From positions 82,488 to 146,487 of the forward strand of contig LGYU01000029.1 of assembly GCA_001302245.1 (NCBI GenBank): a stretch of DNA of 64,000 bases, given 5' to 3'. Origin of the DNA: Chitinophagaceae bacterium PMP191F (GTDB lineage: Bacteria; Bacteroidota; Bacteroidia; Chitinophagales; Chitinophagaceae). The translations under genes were made by a program, and so were the position numbers. Below, one piece after another: positions 44,493 through 51,624 of the stretch (the stretch's first letter is position 1; every line of letters begins with the position of its first letter). The notes under the pieces are model-generated. The model searched no databases. It was not told where the DNA came from and saw only the letters and a program-made list of their open reading frames with translations.

Positions 44493-45544
44493 GCTTCGTT
44501 AAGGGTTTGCTGGTGAATTAATGGCAGCCGTACAATACGGAAATGATCACTTTCATGCACCAGTATGTTTTTGCGGCAAAGTAAACGGTACTTGTTAATA
44601 ATGTTTTCCATACCGGCGTCACGGTCGCTTTTTTCGGTACCGATGCGCAACTGTACATTGCTTTTGATACAAAGCCAGTGACTATCCTGTGAACTGATGA
44701 TGATAGACAGGGGATTTGTTTTGCTGATGGCGTTGCGATTGAATGTATTATCAAAAATGAGTTGTAAAGTAAGCGGTGGTATCAGCATATCAAGGTGTTC
44801 CTGGCTGATAGCAGTTTCTACATGCACTCCCTCTCCATACCGTGCTTTCAGTATATGATAATAAGAAAGTATGAACTGCAGCTCTTCCTGCAGGGAAACA
44901 AAATGTTCTTCATTATTGCGCAGCAGGTACCGGTATACTTTACTGAGATGATTCAGGAAATCTTCTGCCTTTTCAGCGTTTTCATTAATAAGACTTGACA
45001 ATGAATTGAGGCTATTGAACAGGAAGTGCGGGTTTACCTGGCTTTTCAGGCCCAGCAACTGGCTTTGCATGTATTCTTTTTTCAGTTGCTCTGTTTCAAT
45101 CAATGTAGCCCGGTAACTCTGGAACTTGGAAACCCCTTCGTGCAACACGGTCAGAAAAATATTAAGGACTACAGTAGCAATATAGGCACGGGAAAAACTG
45201 CGGTCACTTATTTTATACTCAAGAAAACTAATGAACTCAAAGATCTTCAGCAGGAACAGGATCAGTAACCCGGTCATGATCATAAAAAGCGTCAGTAACA
45301 CCAGCGTCCGTTTCAGAAACACTTCCTCAGAAGGGAAACGATTACGCAGTGCCACCGCAATAGATCCGTATAGAATGTAGGAAAAAGAAAGCACCAGTAA
45401 TGAAACCAGGAAAGTAACCAGGAAAAATTTCCACCCTGAAAAAAAACGCATCCCAAAAATGAGACTATTCTGCAACAGGATAAAGGGGATCAGCGTCCAT
45501 AGCATGATCGTATTATCTTTTCCTGAATATTGTGGCAGTCTCAT
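44489..45544 (-). CDS. LytS/YehU-type membrane sensor histidine kinase with divergent ATP-binding box
   Basis: A 351-residue paralogue of the downstream kinase and first gene of the operon. Four hydrophobic segments in about 10-140 are followed by the His_kinase core with His173 in LKSQVNPHFLFNSLNSLSSLI. The ATP-binding region is degenerate compared with its partner: LIFDNTFNRNAISK replaces the LVENVVKHNMLSK type, SNVQ replaces NNLQ, and GMENI replaces GLENI. The catalytic Asn is kept but the adjacent Glu and Lys-His pair are lost. It may act as a sensor subunit dimerising with the other kinase. Confidence 0.9.
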   Translation of the reverse strand: MRLPQYSGKDNTIMLWTLIPFILLQNSLIFGMRFFSGWKFFLVTFLVSLLVLSFSYILYGSIAVALRNRFPSEEVFLKRTLVLLTLFMIMTGLLILFLLKIFEFISFLEYKISDRSFSRAYIATVVLNIFLTVLHEGVSKFQSYRATLIETEQLKKEYMQSQLLGLKSQVNPHFLFNSLNSLSSLINENAEKAEDFLNHLSKVYRYLLRNNEEHFVSLQEELQFILSYYHILKARYGEGVHVETAISQEHLDMLIPPLTLQLIFDNTFNRNAISKTNPLSIIISSQDSHWLCIKSNVQLRIGTEKSDRDAGMENIINKYRLLCRKNILVHESDHFRIVRLPLIHQQTLNEA

Positions 45545-45909
45545 AAACGTTATTAGGGTGGTACCGGAAGACCGGCAATAACGGATACAAATTACTGTGT
45601 TTCTGCTGGTTTACAGATACCGGTTTCAATAAACTGGGGTTTTCCGGGCATGAATTGGTGAAGGGAAGGTATGAACTGACACTGAAAATGACCGTTTTAT
45701 CTTATTTCTACCTGCTGCCGGTTACTCCGCTGTGATATAACATGCTGTTCTGACCATTCAACCTGTTGCTGCATATTCAATTCAACATACACAATCGACT
45801 TTTCAAGAAGCACTTTATACAGCTCGTGTCATAAGAGGTTTACATACAGGTTAAACCGGTGCATCTTTGCACAGTTAATCAATAACCATTATCTATTAAC
45901 CTTTTTACT
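45545..45909. other. Intergenic region upstream of the kinase/LytTR operon
   Basis: A divergent 365-bp spacer holding the direct-repeat site at 45649-45678 and, on the minus strand, a TAATTTG near-match to a -7 element at 45588-45594. A near-consensus CATCTTTG at 45870-45877 precedes the plus-strand gene. No gene is supported. Confidence 0.5.
45649..45678. promoter_or_regulatory. Putative LytTR-regulator binding site upstream of the kinase operon
   Basis: CATGAATTG (45649-45657) and TATGAACTG (45670-45678) with exactly 12 bp between them. On the operon strand the first half-site reads TCAGTTCAT, a full match to [TA][AC][CA]GTTN[AG][TG]. Seventeen of 18 repeat positions equal those of the site at 39370-39399, while the spacers differ. 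It lies 105 bp before the operon start codon. Confidence 0.65.
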
Positions 45910-46746
45910 ATGAAACAGCGTTTTGTGCTGGCAGGGAAACGCCTGGTGCTACCATTACTGGTAATGGCAGGCTGTGTATCGTTGTACGCTTTCCGAGTTG
46001 CGGATATATATGCTGACCTGTGGCAGCAACTGGGCATGAGTAAAGAAAGCGGCACCAGTTCTATCAAAGAAAGCTTTCTGGGCGGCTATCTGCAGCATTA
46101 TGGTGCGCGCAATATCAGGAACATTGCATTGGGCGACAGGGTTGCTGTTACCAAAGATCTGTTGACGTTTACCAAACAATATGTTGAAAGCGATGCTTTT
46201 AAAAAAGAGTATGCAGCAACCCGTGAACAACGCAAACCTGCCGAACCGAAAAAGCCAAAAACTGAAACAGAGATCCGTACAGAACAGGTAAACAACCTGA
46301 AGAAAAGTATTGCAGAAATTGAAAAGTCAATGAAAACAGCGAAAGAGGACATGAAGAAGATCTTTAGTGAATCGCTGGAAGTGCTTCAGAAACAGTTGAA
46401 AGACTATGAAGATCCGAAAAATGAGATCATTCCACTGATGGCGCAGGGTGAAAAGTCGCAATACGAGTACTACATGAAAAAGTACCAGGAAGAGACGGAA
46501 GCGTGGCAAGAACTGTTTCCTGAAAACAGCCGTGCATTTGTGAAAAAGCGCTTGCAGCAGATGCTGGAAGATACCAAAGGCGTTGATTACAATGCTGAAC
46601 TGGTAGAACGTAGTAATAAAAAGAAATACTTTGTAAACCCGGTATACGAAAAGAAACCCGGCAACTGGAAATATGCTTTCCGCGCAGGTAAGGAAGTGAC
46701 CGAAACCGCAAGGGCATTTGTACAGGATTGGCTGAAATCTTTATAG
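45910..46746 (+). CDS. Exported or membrane-anchored coiled-coil protein of unknown function
   Basis: A 278-residue protein with an N-terminal hydrophobic segment (about 12-27, LVLPLLVMAGCVSLYAF) that could be a signal anchor or signal peptide, a conserved globular part (ADLWQQLGMSKESGTSSIKESFLGGYLQHYGARN) and a charged coiled coil (about 115-165, EQVNNLKKSIAEIEKSMKTAKEDMKK). The C-terminus (KKYFVNPVYEKKPGNWKYAFRAGKEVTETAR) is well structured. I do not recognise a named family. The divergent kinase operon upstream may share control signals. A very long hairpin follows the stop. Confidence 0.8.
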   Translation: MKQRFVLAGKRLVLPLLVMAGCVSLYAFRVADIYADLWQQLGMSKESGTSSIKESFLGGYLQHYGARNIRNIALGDRVAVTKDLLTFTKQYVESDAFKKEYAATREQRKPAEPKKPKTETEIRTEQVNNLKKSIAEIEKSMKTAKEDMKKIFSESLEVLQKQLKDYEDPKNEIIPLMAQGEKSQYEYYMKKYQEETEAWQELFPENSRAFVKKRLQQMLEDTKGVDYNAELVERSNKKKYFVNPVYEKKPGNWKYAFRAGKEVTETARAFVQDWLKSL

Positions 46747-46760
46747 AACCCTATTATTTT

Positions 46761-46832
46761 AACACACAGGTATTCCCGCTATCCAGGGCAGTAAAGGGTG
46801 GTTGCCCGAAGATACAGGAGTGCCTGTGTGTT
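46761..46832. terminator. 72-nt extended imperfect hairpin after the coiled-coil gene
   Basis: Arms AACACACAGG (46761-46770) and CCTGTGTGTT (46823-46832) are perfect complements. Pairing continues inward with TATTCC/GGAGTG (including G-T pairs), then TATC/GATA and GGGCA/TGCCC, giving one long stem-loop. T-rich sequence flanks it on both strands, so it may terminate in both directions. Its size is unusual for a simple terminator. Confidence 0.55.
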
Positions 46833-46846
46833 TTATTTATTGTATA

Positions 46847-46982
46847 TTATTCATTCTTTAATGCATGAACAGGATCCATCAGTGCAGCTCTGGCCGAATG
46901 ATAACCCACCGTTAACGACGCGCTCAGGAAGGTAATACCAATTGTTATTAAAGAGATACCGGCAGGAACAGAAATACGGTAT
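46847..46982 (-). pseudogene. 3' remnant of an FtsX/MacB-type ABC permease gene
   Basis: Only the last 44 codons plus stop remain: YRISVPAGISLITIGITF, then SASLTVGYHSARAALMDP and VHALKNE. This matches the C-terminal helix and tail of the intact permease at 35513-38191 (tail AALANPINALRNE). Nothing permease-like is found upstream, and the DUF2452 gene ends just 52 bp away. A deletion or rearrangement has removed the rest. Confidence 0.8.
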
Positions 46983-47034
46983 TTTCAGGCAATTGCAAAT
47001 AATAGCAGAGATGCGCTCCGTAACTGCATTATGT

Positions 47035-47829
47035 CTATAACACTTCCATCCACGTATGGTCTGCCAGTAACTTAACAGCCGCAATAAATCGTTTAAAAGG
47101 ACCGCTGCCGCCGCCCCATTCTTTAGGACTAACCAGTGACAACAGGTGACTGCCGTCATTCTTTTCATACAGGAAATAAGTTTGTCCTATGACCGGTGAA
47201 AAGTTCAGTTTTGCCTGGTATATGATGAATGATAACTCTTTGCGTTTCTGGATCTCCTGTGCCTGCAACGCCAGTAGTTCAATCTGTTTGCGGATCTGTT
47301 CCAACTGCATATTGGTTTGTTCCTCCATAGCAGTAAGCGCCTTATGACGGATCACACCTTCTTCCGTAGGTTTAATAACGGCACCGGCTACAGAAGCTGA
47401 ATAGGGAAGAACACTCAACTGTTTATGATAATATTCAATATTGGTATAAGGCTGCTGATCTGCAGTAGTGCCTTTCTGAGTAATACGCAGATAACCATTG
47501 GGCATAATCTCATTCATGATATGCAAAGAGGGTTGCCCGTTCTTATAGAAATGAATTTCAAAGGTAATCCCGTCAATAAAAACTGCTTTCACGGTATCTG
47601 CTATCTCAGGGTTTTCAAAAGGATGCTCCTGTCCATCGGGCACCAGGGTATAGGCAGCGGTAAATGCCTGGTTTTCCAGTGTTACCCAATTGGTATTTAC
47701 AGACAACATGCGTTCATTCTCAATACTTGCAATACTGAATGTGCCTGATCGTGGACGTTCGCCGGATTGATAAGTGCCTTTCTCGGGGAATAACTGCCAG
47801 TTAGCCAGAAAATTATACGCCTGTACCAT
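47035..47829 (-). CDS. DUF2452-domain protein
   Basis: A 264-residue cytoplasmic protein. The C-terminal 110 residues carry the DUF2452 pattern: a helix with QIRKQIELLALQAQEIQKRKELS, then IYQAKLNFSPVIGQTYFLYEK and the ending LLSLVSPKEWGGG. The N-terminal half (about 1-140) is beta-rich, has no motif I recognise, and mentions of substrate would be guesses. The family also occurs in eukaryotes (C1orf50) without a known function. The neighbouring permease remnant suggests that a rearrangement occurred next to its 3' end. Confidence 0.8.
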   Translation of the reverse strand: MVQAYNFLANWQLFPEKGTYQSGERPRSGTFSIASIENERMLSVNTNWVTLENQAFTAAYTLVPDGQEHPFENPEIADTVKAVFIDGITFEIHFYKNGQPSLHIMNEIMPNGYLRITQKGTTADQQPYTNIEYYHKQLSVLPYSASVAGAVIKPTEEGVIRHKALTAMEEQTNMQLEQIRKQIELLALQAQEIQKRKELSFIIYQAKLNFSPVIGQTYFLYEKNDGSHLLSLVSPKEWGGGSGPFKRFIAAVKLLADHTWMEVL

Positions 47830-48030
47830 AAGTCATTGGTTGATTTGATATCAGCAATGCGCAAATGTCAGAACTTTTCCAATCTTAATAAAGACAAATA
47901 CAAAAGAAGATAAAGTGCAAGCGTTTTAAAGCAGGTAACAGAAGGTAAAGACAATGTTTTTAACAGGATGTTAATACAACTGCTTGCAGGCAATAAAGTG
48001 GCGTGAAAAAGAGCGGTATTAAATGTGGAA

Positions 48031-48069
48031 AATACTCTACAGCAGTTAATGAAACTACTGTAGAGTATT
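48031..48069 (-). terminator. Rho-independent terminator of the YtxH gene
   Basis: A 12-bp perfect stem AATACTCTACAG/CTGTAGAGTATT with a 15-nt loop. Read on the minus strand it ends in TTTTCC and lies 11 bp after the stop codon. Confidence 0.85.
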
Positions 48070-48080
48070 GCCCGGAAGCC

Positions 48081-48383
48081 TTAAGAAAGGGCTTCTGCTT
48101 TAATGTTATTAGCGCTGGCTTTGGCGGTTTTAATAAGCGTCAGCACACGTTCGCGTACATCATCTTTCAACCCATCCACTTCATGTTCAAAAATATCCTT
48201 TAGCTGATCCAGTTCATCGCTGGCATGGCCACGTAAACGTTTCAGCTTCCTGCGCAGGGAGTCTGCAGAATCGGCAATTTTCTGACGTGTTTCGCTGCCG
48301 CTTGCGGGTGCTACCAGTAATCCTATCAATACGCCGGCTGCAAGCCCGGATGCTGCTCCGATTAGAATGTTTTTTGTGCTCAT
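48081..48383 (-). CDS. YtxH-domain small membrane protein
   Basis: A 100-residue protein with the glycine-rich N-terminal helix typical of YtxH (IGAASGLAAGVLIGLLVAPASGSETRQKI) and an amphipathic, charged helical tail (SLRRKLKRLRGHASDELDQLKDIFEHEV). YtxH proteins are general-stress-associated membrane proteins, often induced by osmotic or nutrient stress; their mechanism is unknown. It is monocistronic, with its own terminator. Confidence 0.88.
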   Translation of the reverse strand: MSTKNILIGAASGLAAGVLIGLLVAPASGSETRQKIADSADSLRRKLKRLRGHASDELDQLKDIFEHEVDGLKDDVRERVLTLIKTAKASANNIKAEALS

Positions 48384-48926
48384 AATTATTGATATTTAAT
48401 AATAAGGTATATGGTACTCTTTTTCAACAATCTTGCCAATACCCGGGTGGGGAGTGTTAAAATACAGTTGTGGATTAAAGGTAACAGCGTACCGGCTACA
48501 ACTTACAAATGGTTGTATGCTGTGACCCGGAATACCACAGGTTCTTAAACAAACTGTTGCCGGAACAGTCATCTGTAACCAGGTGCTATTTTATAAAATT
48601 GTTCCCTGTTCCGGCAGTGCATGTGCACGGGGAATTACTTTTATTACTGCCATACCTGCTATAGCCGCTAAACAATGCCAGATACTGCCGGGATAAAACA
48701 GATAAAATCCCAAAGATAAATACAGGGTTCCGCGTATATGGAAATGTCAATCGGTTACATCGGCACATACGTTTGTTTACATTTAATTATTACTGTTATG
48801 TTGACATTGTGCCGAATATTTATGTAATTTATATCCGCATATGCTAACCTGAAAGATTAAACTTTTATACAAACATGCACAACCAACAATCACCCCAAAC
48901 CAACCCTTGCAACAATCTGAATACAA
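48384..48926. other. Intergenic region upstream of the double-glycine peptide locus
   Basis: About 540 bp with no firmly supported gene. It contains an operator-like repeat ACTGTT-GCCGG-AACAGT at 48553-48569 and an open frame of 26 codons (48875-48955, Asn/Gln-rich, MHNQQSPQTNPCNN) that overlaps the next small frame. It becomes AT-rich from about 48770. Confidence 0.4.
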
Positions 48927-49082
48927 GTGCCAACTACCAGGCATATTTCACCTGACCTCATATTGATTCCCGACCCGGACAATAAGCTATCTGAATTACT
49001 CATTGCCTCAGTTATTGATACGCATACAGGCATCATCTGCAAAACCGTTGTTAATCAACAACACACAATAACCATTTCCTGA
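48927..49082 (+). CDS. Possible 51-residue peptide upstream of the double-glycine precursor
   Basis: A GTG-started frame, 51 codons long, ending 18 bp before the precursor gene. The sequence (LILIPDPDNKLSELLIASVI, then DTHTGIICKTVV) has normal protein-like composition and no low complexity, unlike the surrounding spacer. There is no signal peptide or GG leader. An ATG-started 26-codon frame overlaps it in another phase. It could be a partner or immunity peptide, a decayed gene, or chance. Confidence 0.25.
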   Translation: MPTTRHISPDLILIPDPDNKLSELLIASVIDTHTGIICKTVVNQQHTITIS

Positions 49083-49100
49083 CTTTTAAAACAAAAAATC

Positions 49101-49370
49101 ATGCTCAAAACAATGAAAAGCTTACAAGGTGCAGCCATTTTAAACAGAGATGCATTAAAGAAAATAGCCGGCGGAGAAAACTACAACTGTGCATTTACTT
49201 ATATGGTTGACACTGGCAATGGTCAAAGCCAGGCGTTTGGCACCACAACCGTAAGTGGCGCTACCTGCCAGGAGCAAATGGCGGCCTGTCGCAGATTTGC
49301 TGACAATTTAGCGGTAAACACAGGCAGCCGTGTAACTTTTGATTCAGGATGTGACGGATGGGGACACTAA
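49101..49370 (+). CDS. Double-glycine-leader precursor peptide (bacteriocin/RiPP-like)
   Basis: An 89-residue peptide. The N-terminal 25 residues (MKSLQGAAILNRDALKKIAGG) form a Bacteroidota-type GG leader: an amphipathic helix with conserved Leu/Ile spacing, ending in Gly24-Gly25. Such leaders are removed by C39-peptidase ABC exporters. The 64-residue core contains four Cys (30, 56, 63, 84) and is rich in Gly, Ser and Thr, so it may carry disulphides or other modifications. No C39 transporter, lanthipeptide synthetase, radical SAM enzyme or immunity gene is nearby. A good terminator at 49380-49412 supports its being a real transcribed gene. Confidence 0.7.
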   Translation: MLKTMKSLQGAAILNRDALKKIAGGENYNCAFTYMVDTGNGQSQAFGTTTVSGATCQEQMAACRRFADNLAVNTGSRVTFDSGCDGWGH

Positions 49371-49379
49371 TATAGCACC

Positions 49380-49412
49380 AGGAACTGTTCATGGCAATAA
49401 TGAGCAGTTCCT
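49380..49412 (+). terminator. Rho-independent terminator of the GG-leader peptide gene
   Basis: A 13-bp stem (AGGAACTGTTCAT/ATGAGCAGTTCCT, one G-T pair) with a short loop, followed by ATTGTTGTTTTTT, 10 bp after the stop codon. Confidence 0.85.
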
Positions 49413-49436
49413 ATTGTTGTTTTTTCTCAACATGCT

Positions 49437-50351
49437 TTATCCTTCATGCCGCATGCCTTCTGCCACCCTGAACAGGTGTATAATGTAGGGGAAAAGTGCA
49501 TCCATGGTTTCTGCGGCACCTCTTGTAGAACCAGGTAATGTAATCACCAGTGTTTGTTTAATAAAACCAGCTACCCCGCGGCTTAACATGGCATAAGGTG
49601 TACGCTGTTGCCCATAACTGCGTGCTGCTTCCATAATACCCGGTATGCCCCTGTCGAGTAATGGCGAGATCGCTTCCGGAGTTACATCACGTGGTGATAG
49701 CCCGGTACCGCCTGCAAACAATACCAGTTGAAAACCAGCCTGACTCAGTTCTGCCGCTGTAGCCTGTATTGTGCTAAATTCATCGGGTATTATTTTGTAC
49801 AGTTCTGTGGAAATATAATGTTGCTGCAGTTTTTCCATCACCGCTTTGCCAGCCTTATCCTGTTTACTGCCTGCCGCTACGCTGTCTGAGCATACAATAA
49901 CAGCACATCGCAACGGGGTAGAAAGCGTATCCCGAAAATCTGATTTGCCGCCTTTTTTCTGTTGCAGGCTGATGTCTGTGATCTCAACACCTTTATCAAT
50001 TGGCTTCAGCATATCATACATGGTCAGTGCAGTAATGGCAGCGCCATGCATGGCTTCTACCTCCACACCTGTTTTATAAATAGTATGTACTTCCACTGCA
50101 ATCACAACGGTCAGGTTTTCCAGTTGGTAACTGATTCCAGTATATTCAACCGGCAGCGGGTGACAATCAGGAATAACATCACTTGTCTTTTTTACTGCAA
50201 GCAAACCGGCTGCACGTGCAAATTCAAACACATCACCTTTTGGTACCTGTTTGTTCCGGATAGCATCCATTGTTTCCTGCCGGGATACTGTTAACCGGGC
50301 TATCGCTATGGCTGTACGCAGACTACTGACCTTGTGTGTAATATTGATCAT
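49437..50351 (-). CDS. moaCB: Bifunctional molybdenum cofactor protein MoaC-MoaB
   Basis: A 304-residue fusion starting at ATG 50349-50351; the open frame extends 132 bp further upstream without family similarity. Residues 1-155 form MoaC (IPDCHPLPVEYTG, then VEAMHGAAITALTMYDMLKPIDKG and KKGGKS), which with MoaA makes cyclic pyranopterin phosphate. Residues 160-304 form a MogA/MoaB-type domain (VIVCSDSVAAGSKQDKAG, GGTGLSPRDVTPEA), which adenylylates molybdopterin. The moeA gene lies just upstream, so the locus contributes early and late steps. moaA, moaD and moaE must be elsewhere. Confidence 0.92.
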   Translation of the reverse strand: MINITHKVSSLRTAIAIARLTVSRQETMDAIRNKQVPKGDVFEFARAAGLLAVKKTSDVIPDCHPLPVEYTGISYQLENLTVVIAVEVHTIYKTGVEVEAMHGAAITALTMYDMLKPIDKGVEITDISLQQKKGGKSDFRDTLSTPLRCAVIVCSDSVAAGSKQDKAGKAVMEKLQQHYISTELYKIIPDEFSTIQATAAELSQAGFQLVLFAGGTGLSPRDVTPEAISPLLDRGIPGIMEAARSYGQQRTPYAMLSRGVAGFIKQTLVITLPGSTRGAAETMDALFPYIIHLFRVAEGMRHEG

Positions 50352-50404
50352 GTAACGAAGGTAATAAAGTATAAGGTGGCAATGTGAAATTGTAAGACAA
50401 CAAC

Positions 50405-51595
50405 TTATTGCGGAAGCATATGGATATCTACAGGTTGTCCCTGTGCAAAATCCTGTTGAGCGGCCGGTAAATGGATCAGGCAATTACTGGTGGCAAAAGA
50501 TTGCATCCTGTACGATTCCTGTGCATGCAGGGCGGTAACACCTTCCCCGTTATAATAGCCTTTCAGGAAATGCGTAAGCCCTGTTTTTTTGCTGTATGCA
50601 TGTAATAACGGTACCTGTAGCGTATGTAATTCCGCAACAGGAAACTGCATCATCTGTCGTATACAGGGATACACATATTCATAAAAGCAGGTCAGTACTG
50701 AGGATGGATTGCCGGGCAGGCCAAATATGACCTGGTTGTTCCGTTTACCAAAAAACAAAGGCTTACCGGGTTTCTGCTGCAACCTGTGAAACACTTTTTG
50801 TACACCACAATGCTGTAATGCATCTGCTACATAGTCGTAACTACCCACGCTAACACCTCCTGTCAGCAATAACATATCTGTATACTGCAGGGCTGTGGAA
50901 ATAGTTTGCTGTAATAACTGCATATCATCCTGTACACGATAAACAGTTACATTGCTGATATGCATTTGCTGTAACACCGCCGTCAGCGTAAAAGAATTGG
51001 ATTCATATACCTGCCCGTATTGCAAAGGCAGTCCCGGTATTTGCAGTTCATTGCCTGTCACAATAATACTGATAGCAGGCGCAGGATAGATCTTTACTTC
51101 CCGTATACCTGCACCGGCAATGAAACCAATGGCAGCCGGTGTTAATACATTACCACCGGCAATAGCCAATGCGCCGGCCTGCACTTCTGAACCTGCATCG
51201 CGTACATTGGCACCAGCCTGTAGTTGCTCGTCCTGTATATGCAGTATATCACCGGCAACCCATATTTTTTCCTGCATCACTACGGTATCCGCACCGTTGG
51301 GCAGGGGAGCACCGGTAAAGATACGTGTGGCCTGCTGTGGTGTAATGGCAAGCGGTTGTATGGCCCCTGCAGCCATTTCGCCGGCAATAATAAGTTGCCG
51401 GTACTGTTGCCAGCCGTTGAAATTAACAGCATATCCGTCCATGGCAGATTGCCTGAAAGCAGGTATATTCTGCGGAGCGTATACATCAGCGGCCAGAACG
51501 CAGGATAAACATTTTTCCAGTGGCAGTGATACTGCCTGCAACGCCACTGTATGTTCACGGACCAGTTGTTTGCCTTCTTCAACAGGTAGTAGCAT
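50405..51595 (-). CDS. moeA: Molybdopterin molybdotransferase MoeA
   Basis: A 396-residue MoeA with the N-terminal motif AFRQSAMDGYAV, the central MoCF-binding core (LLTGGVSVGSYDYVADAL, VFGLPGNPSS) and a C-terminal beta domain (about 325-396). MoeA inserts molybdate into adenylylated molybdopterin. It precedes moaCB by 53 bp on the same strand and follows a class IV aminotransferase gene by 29 bp, so all may be co-transcribed. Confidence 0.95.
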   Translation of the reverse strand: MLLPVEEGKQLVREHTVALQAVSLPLEKCLSCVLAADVYAPQNIPAFRQSAMDGYAVNFNGWQQYRQLIIAGEMAAGAIQPLAITPQQATRIFTGAPLPNGADTVVMQEKIWVAGDILHIQDEQLQAGANVRDAGSEVQAGALAIAGGNVLTPAAIGFIAGAGIREVKIYPAPAISIIVTGNELQIPGLPLQYGQVYESNSFTLTAVLQQMHISNVTVYRVQDDMQLLQQTISTALQYTDMLLLTGGVSVGSYDYVADALQHCGVQKVFHRLQQKPGKPLFFGKRNNQVIFGLPGNPSSVLTCFYEYVYPCIRQMMQFPVAELHTLQVPLLHAYSKKTGLTHFLKGYYNGEGVTALHAQESYRMQSFATSNCLIHLPAAQQDFAQGQPVDIHMLPQ

Positions 51596-51624
51596 AGTTC
51601 ACAGATTTTATGTTGCCGGTAGAG

